Below are positions 1 to 7,423 of a stretch of DNA of 26,972 nt, in pieces; the stretch's first letter is position 1, and every line of letters starts with the position of its first letter. The notes below the pieces were generated by a model. That model saw nothing but the letters and a program-made list of their open reading frames with translations. It was not told the DNA's origin and ran no database searches. This DNA is from JAGVIE01 sp964520905 (GTDB lineage Bacteria; Bacteroidota; Ignavibacteria; UBA10030; SZUA-254). The stretch spans positions 1 to 26,972 of the forward strand of contig CAZFQL010000025.1 in assembly GCA_964520905.1 (NCBI GenBank). The letters run 5' to 3'. Made by a program: the position numbers and the translations under genes.

Positions 1-52
1 CCTTTCTTTGATACTACCTTTTCTCCATGTCCTATTTTCTGGGAAAGATCAA
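1..52. repeat. Left copy of a 52-nt inverted terminal match
   Basis: Bases 1-52 are the exact reverse complement of 26918-26969, so the two edges of the window carry the same 52 nt in opposite orientation, with only 3 nt outside the right copy. No mismatch was found when the two were aligned by eye. The left copy touches no gene. It may be a real inverted repeat of an element, or the place where an assembly stopped in a repeated sequence. Confidence 0.9.
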
Positions 53-63
53 AATCAGTTACC

Positions 64-159
64 AAGGATTGAAAGACTCATAGCGATAATCTCAATTTCT
101 CTTACTCTATTATTAAGGATTGAAAGACTCATAGCGATAATCTCAATTTCTCTTACTCT
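64..159. repeat. Tandem duplication of a 45-nt unit
   Basis: The 45 nt at 64-108 recur without a mismatch at 115-159, giving a period of 51 nt with a 6-nt AT-only spacer (109-114). The unit starts with aaggattgaaagactc. Only two copies exist and no stem is obvious. The rest of 1-293 is AT-rich with no convincing gene. Confidence 0.9.
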
Positions 160-293
160 TATTATTGCTCAAGTAAAAAATAATTGATACTCTTTAAAAA
201 GTTTTTATCTATACTCAACTGATACATTTCCAAATTTCTACTGCATTACCAAATGTTAATAAACAAGTTACGAAGAATTAGAGAATACCTATC

Positions 294-479
294 ATGAAAT
301 CTCCTTATTATGTATTGTTATTAACGACATTTGTTTGTAGTGTGATAATGTTTTTAGTTGTAGGTTATACGCCATCACCATCGATGTCGCTACGAACGCA
401 GAATCGATCAAAATTATTACTAAAAATAACCATTATTATCATGTTTTTGAGTATTACAGTCAGCTTTTTGCTCGTGTAA
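294..479 (+). CDS. Possible small membrane protein, unrecognised
   Basis: A 61-residue frame starts with ATG and could encode two membrane helices, at about residues 5-25 and 42-60, with a polar stretch rich in Ser, Arg and Lys between them. There is no clear ribosome binding site; the upstream bases are gagaatacctatc. The family is not recognised. It lies alone in AT-rich DNA 130 bases before the vWA lipoprotein gene, and the likely promoter for that operon lies downstream of it, so it is probably not part of the operon. AT-rich DNA easily gives short hydrophobic frames by chance, so this may not be a gene. Confidence 0.3.
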   Translation: MKSPYYVLLLTTFVCSVIMFLVVGYTPSPSMSLRTQNRSKLLLKITIIIMFLSITVSFLLV

Positions 480-533
480 TTATGAATTATTGCAGTAATG
501 GCATTTATTCATGAGCACCTTTTTCCCTAAGAT

Positions 534-563
534 TTGACTTTAAAATAAAACTTATTATATTAT
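534..563 (+). promoter_or_regulatory. Likely sigma-70-type promoter of the vWA/tubulin-like operon
   Basis: TTGACT at 534-539 matches the -35 consensus at 5 of 6 bases. It is followed by two overlapping -10 candidates: TATTAT at 558-563 (18-nt spacer) and TATATT at 556-561 (16-nt spacer), each 5 of 6. Transcription would start near 570, leaving a leader of about 40 nt before the ATG at 610. Such matches are common in AT-rich DNA, but the position before the first gene of a tight operon fits. Confidence 0.45.
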
Positions 564-570
564 CCAACGC

Positions 571-587
571 ATTGATTAATTATCAAT
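571..587. promoter_or_regulatory. Inverted repeat next to the predicted -10, possible operator
   Basis: ATTGAT (571-576), a 5-nt spacer and ATCAAT (582-587) form a perfect 6+6 inverted repeat at the expected transcription start. The size and symmetry suit a dimeric repressor. No regulator gene is present in the window, so the role is inferred from position only. Confidence 0.35.
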
Positions 588-609
588 CATCATCCCCAAA
601 TATTCCAAA

Positions 610-1998
610 ATGAATATCTTTAAGAATAATCGGAAGAATGTTTCTTTTTGCATCATTGCTTTAATATCCGTGTTTTTATTAAAAGGCTGCAGTGGGTGTA
701 ATGGATGTAGTGGGTGTAATGGATGTAGTGGGAATGGGTCAAGTGTTAGTTTACCATCGGGAGATTCAATAGCGGTTGCATTCAGCTCTAATGAAAGTAT
801 TATTACTACTTCAGGTAAACCGCAACTTAAAAAGGTCGAATTATTTATCGATGGCTCCGCATCGATGCGGGGATACCTGGTTAATGGTAATCAATTCATG
901 GAAGCATTGCGTCAGCTGACACTTCTTTTTAGACCGGTCGGCAGTATGGTCTATCACAGGTTTGGAACATCGATCACCAGCATGGGTACAAATATCTGGG
1001 AGGCAGCGCAGCAAAAAAGCTTCTACCCGGATGTTGATACAAGGTTGGATCTGGTAATCGACTACATCAATCGAAATGCTGCTGACACAACTATCTTCAC
1101 AATTCTTACAGACGGAGTGCAATCGTATGAGAAAACTTATAATCTTATTAAAGTCGATAGTGCATTTGCCAACTGGGTGCGAGCGGATCATGCGATTGAG
1201 ATAATCGGTTTCCGTAGTACCTTCAGCGGTAAGATCTACTCCGAGATGGGTGAGGGTGGCGTTATAAACTACTCGACCATTGATGGAGATGAAAGCTCGT
1301 ATCGTCCGTTTTACTTGTATGTGTTCGCACCGAACGCATCGTCGCTAAAAAATTTCAACCAGCTCCTTGAGAGTGTAAATCTCCGTGGTCATGTCTTTAA
1401 TCCCTCATCGCCTCTTGTGAAAGGCGGCGGCTTGGAAGAGAATAAACTAAGTTTCGATTCTCAGATACTGAGTCTATCAAGTAGGATGCCTGTGGGCAGA
1501 CTATCGCGTGCTGTTGCCCTTTGCTGGAAGGAGACTGATGTATGGAGAAAGGAGAATTATACGTGGATAAAATTGCCGTACGAATTCACGGTGGATTCTT
1601 CTAATGCGGAAAGGATTCCATGGACCGGCAATATTGAGATGAAGACAACCGGGAAGCATTATGATGGCACCCGGTGGGAAGAAATCGGAGAGTATGTGCT
1701 TGAGTATTCAACTGAGAATGTGACGACAGCAAAGGATACTTTTGTTTGCCGCTCACAGATGAGCTGGACAATCCCCAAACCTTCACACAAAGGATGGTAC
1801 GTTTTACAGGTGGGGATCTATCCGAGTACCGGATCACTTCGCATCCCCCAGTGGGTTGAAGAATGGTCGACAACGCAAGATAAAGAAGAACGATACGGCA
1901 ACCGAACGTTATACCTTGCCGATCTCGTAAGAGGATTAGTAAATGAAATTACCGTTAAACAACTATTGACCAAACATTTTATACTTATAGGAGATTAA
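610..1998 (+). CDS. vWA-domain lipoprotein, first gene of the cytoskeleton-like operon
   Basis: A 462-residue protein. Residues 1-27 form a lipoprotein signal: a basic N-terminus, a hydrophobic core and a lipobox-like Leu-Lys-Gly-Cys with Cys27 (the Lys at -2 is unusual). The mature N-terminus is a run of Cys-Ser-Gly-Cys-Asn-Gly units with Cys at 27, 30, 33, 36 and 39. From about residue 75 comes a vWA-type domain with the metal-site motif D81-G-S83-A-S85 and a later T167-D168-G, as in metal-ion-dependent adhesion sites. The C-terminal half (about 250-462) is rich in beta strands and Trp, and is not recognised. The protein should sit in the envelope, lipid-anchored. No strong ribosome site precedes the ATG. 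The next gene begins 5 nt after the stop, so it leads the operon. vWA domains usually mediate metal-dependent protein binding; the partner here is unknown. Confidence 0.85.
   Translation: MNIFKNNRKNVSFCIIALISVFLLKGCSGCNGCSGCNGCSGNGSSVSLPSGDSIAVAFSSNESIITTSGKPQLKKVELFIDGSASMRGYLVNGNQFMEALRQLTLLFRPVGSMVYHRFGTSITSMGTNIWEAAQQKSFYPDVDTRLDLVIDYINRNAADTTIFTILTDGVQSYEKTYNLIKVDSAFANWVRADHAIEIIGFRSTFSGKIYSEMGEGGVINYSTIDGDESSYRPFYLYVFAPNASSLKNFNQLLESVNLRGHVFNPSSPLVKGGGLEENKLSFDSQILSLSSRMPVGRLSRAVALCWKETDVWRKENYTWIKLPYEFTVDSSNAERIPWTGNIEMKTTGKHYDGTRWEEIGEYVLEYSTENVTTAKDTFVCRSQMSWTIPKPSHKGWYVLQVGIYPSTGSLRIPQWVEEWSTTQDKEERYGNRTLYLADLVRGLVNEITVKQLLTKHFILIGD
688..732 (+). repeat. 18-nt in-frame repeat coding Cys-Ser-Gly-Cys-Asn-Gly
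   Basis: Copies at 688-705 and 706-723 differ at one base (tgc against tgt), and a half copy follows at 724-732. The unit encodes CSGCNG and begins exactly at the predicted lipidated Cys27 codon of the vWA lipoprotein. Its length is a multiple of 3, so copy number can change without breaking the frame. Confidence 0.85.
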
Positions 1999-2003
1999 CC
2001 ATT

Positions 2004-2468
2004 ATGTATGCTTTCCTATTGCCGTGGTTTTATCGCAAACCTGTGGACATCGCTGATGATCTCTGGGCAAATTTTGTATCGAGTTATGGATATGAATCAA
2101 TTATCGAAGCTGTTCTCATCGGTGGAATCTGTTCGGCATTATTTTATTGGGTCGAGCCGCAACTCTTCCGTATAGATTCACACCAGGATGTGTTCCGAGT
2201 TCGACGCCCATGGTGGAAAGACCTCGGAGTCGGTGTCGCACTGGTTCTGGTTGTAATTGTTATGCGAGGGATCATGATTTCCATCAATACGTTAGCTAGA
2301 ATTGAGATAGGTCCCATACTGTTTTCTTTTGTTGGCAGTCTCATAATTTTCATTCTTGTATACTCGATACTAACCTTTTTCTTCTCGAGTCCGATGTTTC
2401 GTTATACAGTACCGTACAGAAAAAGTAAACGTAGAGTTCAGCAAGAAGCAATCAGGGTAGGAGGGTAA
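2004..2468 (+). CDS. Small three-helix membrane protein of the operon
   Basis: A 154-residue protein with three hydrophobic segments, at about residues 33-50, 74-94 and 103-127, and a strongly basic tail (YRKSKRR region, 138-145) that should lie in the cytoplasm. No family is recognised. A good ribosome site, AGGAG at 1989-1993, overlaps the end of the vWA gene. The gene starts 5 nt after that gene and ends 4 nt before the tubulin-like gene, so co-translation is likely. From its place between a lipoprotein and two cytosolic nucleotide-binding proteins, it may dock the filament-type proteins on the inner membrane. That role is inferred from context only. Confidence 0.75.
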   Translation: MYAFLLPWFYRKPVDIADDLWANFVSSYGYESIIEAVLIGGICSALFYWVEPQLFRIDSHQDVFRVRRPWWKDLGVGVALVLVVIVMRGIMISINTLARIEIGPILFSFVGSLIIFILVYSILTFFFSSPMFRYTVPYRKSKRRVQQEAIRVGG

Positions 2469-2472
2469 ATAC

Positions 2473-4023
2473 ATGGCAACTATAGGTCCAATTCAAAACT
2501 ACGTAATTGCAGTCGGTGGCACTGGAGTGCGCTGTATCGAATCTCTCATCCATCTCTGTGCAGCCGGCATGGGTCCGGAACGGATGATGGTTTTCATCGT
2601 TGATGCAGATTCAGCTCACGGTAATGTAACCCATTTACGAACCCTCGTCACCGATTATCAAAAAATTCGAGACAGTCTTCAGATTGATAAGCCGGAGTTC
2701 TTTCATACAGAGATCGTCAAGCCCGAAGGAAACATCACGTGGAGTCCGTTTGACCTTTTCCCGAGCACTACGAAGCTCTTCAAATACTTGTTGAATTATG
2801 ATGATCTCAGCGACGTGGAACGGGATGTGTGCAGCGTTCTTTTCACTGAGGGAGAACTTGCGATGGATTTGGCGAAAGGTTTCCGGGGTCACACATGCGT
2901 TGGCTCGACCTCCCTTGCACTGATGGAGCAGACGCTTGATAAGGATCCGTGGGCAGATATTCTTGGTAAGATTAAGAATGACCTCGGTGTTGGCAGAGAG
3001 GTTCGGGTGTTTGTCTGTGGATCTATTTTTGGCGGAACAGGAGCGTCCGGTATTCCAACGATAGGCAAGATTCTCGATCAGAACATTCAGAAGGGTAGAG
3101 ACAAATTTCGGTTAGGTGCGACATTGATCCTTCCCTATTTCTCATTCAATCCATCAGAAGAAGACGTTAAGCGACTGGCGAGCGAGCTTTACATTAAGGC
3201 TGATGACCTTTTGCTCAATTCTCGTGCTGCGCTCGAACACTACGCTCTGGTATGGGCGAACGGGTTGGATTCCCCTTATCATGATACATACTTCCTTGGC
3301 GATAATCAACCCCTCAGCCAAGAATTTTCCGAAGGTGGACCCGAGCAAAATAATAAATTTCACTACGTCGAATTGCTCAGCGCTCTTGCCGCCGACCATT
3401 TCTTCAAGTCGCAGGTAGATGACATGAGCAGACGAAAACGGTACCATGCTAATCCTCGGCAACCGGATTATGCAGCAAAGGATAATGTAGGTAATACGCT
3501 CACCTCAAATCGAGTCGATTGGGAGGATCTGCCGTTAGGAGGTGATGGGGATATCTATCGCCGAAAGCTTCTCTATTTCACAATCTTAGGATACGCATAC
3601 ATTGACTTTTTCCACAAATTATTGGATGATCCGGGTTTCGAGAATAAGCCGCGGTGTATCCCATGGTTGGTCGAGAATTTCGACATTGAAAACCTCCGAT
3701 CACTAACTGAGCAGGAAAAGCAGAAGAGGCTTGGGACGTATTTCACGGACTATTATATTAACTGGCTTAAACAAATCCACGAATCCGGGAATGTTCAGCT
3801 TTTCTCAGGAAACGCACTCGATCAATCTCCTGCTGAGCGCCTTGTGAGCTTGCTGCCGGTTGGGGAGGAGAAGTACAAGAAAACACCATTCAAGCGGCTG
3901 TGGAATTCTGCCTGTGAAGATGGGCAAGGTATTCTGGGCACTGGCACAGGAAAACTGATCAGTCTAATCTATAATGCAGTAGTTAAGTTCTCAAATGAAA
4001 CATATCATTTGAAAGGAAAATAA
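2473..4023 (+). CDS. Tubulin/FtsZ-like GTPase (Tubulin_2-type)
   Basis: A 516-residue soluble protein. The N-terminus shows a Rossmann-type start, AVGGTGVR (residues 13-20), followed by the strand and acidic end VFIVDAD. G187-G-T-G-A-S-G193, after the strand VFVCGSIF, matches the tubulin/FtsZ signature GGGTG(S/T)G that binds the GTP phosphates, with Gly-Gly-Thr-Gly in place and Ala before Ser. The protein is longer than FtsZ (about 380 residues) and lacks its usual C-terminal tail. This fits the divergent bacterial families often labelled 'tubulin-like' (Pfam Tubulin_2), some of which have been proposed to act in membrane remodelling. The ribosome site AGGAGGG at 2459-2465 supports the start. 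The next gene, an actin/Hsp70-like ATPase, begins 4 nt after the stop, so the two proteins are probably made together. Whether it polymerises cannot be judged from sequence. Confidence 0.8.
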   Translation: MATIGPIQNYVIAVGGTGVRCIESLIHLCAAGMGPERMMVFIVDADSAHGNVTHLRTLVTDYQKIRDSLQIDKPEFFHTEIVKPEGNITWSPFDLFPSTTKLFKYLLNYDDLSDVERDVCSVLFTEGELAMDLAKGFRGHTCVGSTSLALMEQTLDKDPWADILGKIKNDLGVGREVRVFVCGSIFGGTGASGIPTIGKILDQNIQKGRDKFRLGATLILPYFSFNPSEEDVKRLASELYIKADDLLLNSRAALEHYALVWANGLDSPYHDTYFLGDNQPLSQEFSEGGPEQNNKFHYVELLSALAADHFFKSQVDDMSRRKRYHANPRQPDYAAKDNVGNTLTSNRVDWEDLPLGGDGDIYRRKLLYFTILGYAYIDFFHKLLDDPGFENKPRCIPWLVENFDIENLRSLTEQEKQKRLGTYFTDYYINWLKQIHESGNVQLFSGNALDQSPAERLVSLLPVGEEKYKKTPFKRLWNSACEDGQGILGTGTGKLISLIYNAVVKFSNETYHLKGK

Positions 4024-4027
4024 TAAT

Positions 4028-7000
4028 ATGCAAGCATTCTATCTACCCCAATTGGTTCCTAACCATCAAACAGATCGCGGAGTTGCAGGCTCCTGGGTCG
4101 AAGGAAGCAAGAATTTGTTCAATACTTTACCGCGAGATTTCAACGTTAGCGAGAAGGATTCGCGAACCGAGGTGATCAATGCAATACCCACAAGTTTCGC
4201 GCGGGCATGGCTTTTTTCACAAGCGTTATTCGCAGACTTGCCTGGGCAGAGCACTGCCTCTGCCGGAACTCAAGACGCTTCCGGCGCACCTGCAACGCCA
4301 TTAAAGACTCATCCTCTGAAACAGCGAGTGACTGAAGAATGGCGCGGTTTGTTGGGCATCTTTTGCTTCCATGATCTTTTGGATATAAAGATTGAGAAGA
4401 GACATTATACACTTCCCGATAGCAAGGATGCAAATAAGAGCAATCAGCGTTTCGTTTCTGTGTTGAACGCGCTGCTGCCGGAACCGAAAGACGAATGGAG
4501 ATATTTCGATCTCATCGTTGTAGACGACGTTATCCTTGGTTGTACCTCCCCCAGGACCATATTCTATACACCGGCTGAGTACGATTGCCCGGAGTCGATT
4601 CGATGGCGGAAAAAAGAGAAGGACGAGAAAAAATATCGGTTAGGCGACCCGACAAATTACTTCACCCATTCCCTGGAGCGCGGTTACCTTCGCTGCTGGC
4701 TGGAGGACATTCTAGAGAACGCTAAAAAAATAAGACGAGATCCACCTCGGGGTCCGCTGCTCGCAGTCCTGAGGCAATGGCTATCAGAGTTGGGCACTTC
4801 ATCTCTGAGCACAACCATCAAACTCGGCGATCCGTATATCGACAAACCCCCATACTCATTCTTCACGAAGAGCATTCCGAAGGATGCACATGTCGAAGTG
4901 GATAAAATTTCTGTAGATGGTGCTAGTAGTGAGAAAGAAGGAGGAGACGCGGGCACACAGAAAACCAAGGCAATTGTAAGCAGTGTACTCTTGAAAACCA
5001 CACGTCAAGATGTACTTCCTCCACTTGTTTTCCACGAGAAGCTCCTCACCAGCCAGTGGCGCGTGCATGGGGCTACAATGGGTGACATGGTTAAGATGCC
5101 GGATGGCGCTTCAGGAAATTCCTTTTTCACGAAGACCCGGTCGGAGATAAAGTACCCCTGGATTCGACCCGAAGTATATTTTATGAGTAAGTATCTCCTG
5201 AAGCTGCCACTGACGGAAAATGCAAGAGGAATGATAATAGACGGCAACACATATCTCTATCCGTTGACCGAATCGTTCTTCAAGTATTTTTCTCCAAAGG
5301 ACATCTCTGTGAAGGCGCAGGGCGTTAAGGGGAATGCTATTGAGGTAACGCTCACACTCCCACTCTCGGACGAGCGAGTAGCTGTTACTAAAACCTACAC
5401 GCCTGATTTCATTAAAGACCTCACGGCTATACCGCCGATTCTGGAAGTGTGGCCCAATTTTATTGCAGATGGTTGGAAACACTATTACTTTTACTCATCG
5501 ACTGGTGGGAAGAGAAAAGAAGAGCGTCTGGAATACGACTTTGCTCCGCTGACTCTGGAAGAAGACCCCAAGCGTAGAAAAGAAGAACGGGATGAATCTT
5601 GTGTATGGCTCACAGCTAACTATCCTGATATTGTGATTGGAAGTTATGGCGGTGAATCAGTCGGAGTGATGATACTGAGAAAGCCTTCAAAGCTCGGATT
5701 CTCTTCGAAGAAGTGGACAGTTGGAGTCGATTTCGGAACGTCCAATACGGCGGTTATGTATCGTGTTGGTGATGATACGACCCAAGCGATGAAGGTAGAT
5801 TTTCAGGATCGATGTGTTCCACTGATAAGCGTGGAACTTGCACGGAGACAGGTTAAACTACCCATAGAATTCTTTGCCTCGGATGTAATCCATTCTGACT
5901 TTCCATCTTTGTTTGTTGTTGATAAGGCAGACCCTTCAGTCGAGAAGGACATTCTAGGAGGAGTGACTTATACAAATACAACAATCACAGCCTGGAATGC
6001 GATTGACAACTTGAAAAGCGAGCTTAAATGGGCAGTAAGAGAAAGAGATCAGCTTCTTATCTCGGTAATGCTAAATCATATTGTTATACTGGTTTTAGCA
6101 GAAGCGAAAGCAGCCAGCGCCAACGAGGTCGAATTCCGGTGGTCGTATCCTACAGCCCTGAATCATTCCATTCGAACGCGTTTGGACGGATTCTGGAATG
6201 AGATGCTCGGAAGGCTTGAGATCGCGAAAAATATGCAGGCGAAGAAAGCGTACCGGTTAACGGAAAGCGAAGCGCTGGCGCAGTGCCTTTCCACGTTTGG
6301 CGGTGTACCCATAAAGACCGAATGCCCCACGGTTGCCATAGATATCGGCGGCGGCACGTGCGACATCGCTGTGTGGGCAGAGGACAATCCATTACTTCAA
6401 ACCTCGTTTAAGCTCGCTGGCAATGACACCATCCCATATTTTGAAAAACATGTTGGAGGTGTGCTGGAAAAGATGGCGGAATGGGTAGGGTATTCAGAGC
6501 CTGATAAACAAGTGGTACTAGATGTCGCGGTGAAACATAATAATGCGGTGATCAACGCCATATTGCGCGATAATGAAAACCGGACAACAATTCGCCGGAG
6601 GCTGCGGGAAGGGAAAGAGCTTGATGAGCGAATGCGACAGGTTCGCACACTGATCTCGATTTTCTTTGGAGGTCTTTCCTTTTTTGCAGGCATGCTGACG
6701 AAGCATGCGATGAAGAAAATTCGGGGAGAAAAGTGGGAGGAAGAGATTGAGGAGAAGAATGTCCCCGCTGCCTTCTTGTTCCTGGGTGGAAAAGCTTCTC
6801 GCCAGATGGAATGGATTTGCGATTTCGATGAGTATTCAAAAGTTCTGGAAGCAATCTTTCGCTCAAGCTTCGGCGACACTCCGCTGGATTTCGAACTATG
6901 GCGCGCAGGTGATTTAGGTGGAAAATCGATGCCAAAGGAAGAAGTGGCTCGAGGGCTCGTTGCCGCTGACGTCACAAAACCCCGGGCAATGCCTGAGCCG

Positions 7001-7336
7001 GTCATTATCGTCGGTGAGGATGGCTATACAATAGGAAACAAATTATTAGCATGGGACGATATGATTACGGCACCACTCTCGGCAGGGCTGCAGCCTGGGA
7101 AGATCGGCTTTGTCTGGTTCGAGCATTTCCTTGATCACCTGAACAAACACCACGGGCGTCTTGGTTTAGATAGCGTAAAGCAGCCAATAGGATTCAAATC
7201 GTTAGTGCAAGACAGGATCCAGGATTCAATCAAAGCAGGTAAGGATGTAGTAGTCCAACCGATGTTTATCTTCCAATTGAAAACATTGATGGAGGGCTAT
7301 GTTTCTTCGTGCAGATCGAAGAAGAAGGACGATTAA
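4028..7336 (+). CDS. Large protein with a C-terminal actin/Hsp70-like ATPase domain
   Basis: An 1102-residue protein without signal peptide or membrane helix. The C-terminal half is an ASKHA (actin/Hsp70) ATPase: phosphate-1 motif D568-F-G-T-S-N-T574, phosphate-2 motif D772-I-G-G-G-T-C-D779, and an adenosine-type motif L919-G-G-K-A-S-R925. Residues 1-560 match no domain I recognise. They contain a low-complexity Ala/Gly/Thr stretch near 80-95 and charged, possibly helical segments. Hsp70 itself is about 640 residues with the ATPase first; here the ATPase comes last after a very long leader, so this is not a chaperone of the DnaK type. The SrfB group of bacterial actin-like proteins is a possible relative, unproven. 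AAAGGAAA lies just upstream of the start. It is the last of the four tightly packed genes; 87 nt separate it from the first A/B-domain gene. Confidence 0.8.
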   Translation: MQAFYLPQLVPNHQTDRGVAGSWVEGSKNLFNTLPRDFNVSEKDSRTEVINAIPTSFARAWLFSQALFADLPGQSTASAGTQDASGAPATPLKTHPLKQRVTEEWRGLLGIFCFHDLLDIKIEKRHYTLPDSKDANKSNQRFVSVLNALLPEPKDEWRYFDLIVVDDVILGCTSPRTIFYTPAEYDCPESIRWRKKEKDEKKYRLGDPTNYFTHSLERGYLRCWLEDILENAKKIRRDPPRGPLLAVLRQWLSELGTSSLSTTIKLGDPYIDKPPYSFFTKSIPKDAHVEVDKISVDGASSEKEGGDAGTQKTKAIVSSVLLKTTRQDVLPPLVFHEKLLTSQWRVHGATMGDMVKMPDGASGNSFFTKTRSEIKYPWIRPEVYFMSKYLLKLPLTENARGMIIDGNTYLYPLTESFFKYFSPKDISVKAQGVKGNAIEVTLTLPLSDERVAVTKTYTPDFIKDLTAIPPILEVWPNFIADGWKHYYFYSSTGGKRKEERLEYDFAPLTLEEDPKRRKEERDESCVWLTANYPDIVIGSYGGESVGVMILRKPSKLGFSSKKWTVGVDFGTSNTAVMYRVGDDTTQAMKVDFQDRCVPLISVELARRQVKLPIEFFASDVIHSDFPSLFVVDKADPSVEKDILGGVTYTNTTITAWNAIDNLKSELKWAVRERDQLLISVMLNHIVILVLAEAKAASANEVEFRWSYPTALNHSIRTRLDGFWNEMLGRLEIAKNMQAKKAYRLTESEALAQCLSTFGGVPIKTECPTVAIDIGGGTCDIAVWAEDNPLLQTSFKLAGNDTIPYFEKHVGGVLEKMAEWVGYSEPDKQVVLDVAVKHNNAVINAILRDNENRTTIRRRLREGKELDERMRQVRTLISIFFGGLSFFAGMLTKHAMKKIRGEKWEEEIEEKNVPAAFLFLGGKASRQMEWICDFDEYSKVLEAIFRSSFGDTPLDFELWRAGDLGGKSMPKEEVARGLVAADVTKPRAMPEPVIIVGEDGYTIGNKLLAWDDMITAPLSAGLQPGKIGFVWFEHFLDHLNKHHGRLGLDSVKQPIGFKSLVQDRIQDSIKAGKDVVVQPMFIFQLKTLMEGYVSSCRSKKKDD

Positions 7337-7423
7337 GGGTCCTGAATTATTTATTAGTGTGATTTTTGGACGAACCTCTTTGCTTCGAGTGGTGCACTAG
7401 TGTCAGTAATTTTGAGAAATCAA

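Noticed and set aside
64..159. Possible CRISPR array (repeat containing ATTGAAAG)
   Set aside because: Only two copies, the spacer is just 6 nt, the repeat is longer than usual at 45 nt, and no cas gene is present.
6397..7005. Open frame of 202 codons on the minus strand
   Set aside because: It lies wholly inside the ATPase domain gene, is Ser- and Arg-rich as expected from a mirror of a conserved gene, and has no recognisable motif.
4028..7336. DnaK-type chaperone
   Set aside because: The ATPase motifs begin only at residue 568 and there is no C-terminal substrate-binding domain.
7400..7423. GTG at 7400 as start of paralogue 1
   Set aside because: The eight extra residues are not found in the tandem paralogue, whose ATG aligns with 7424.
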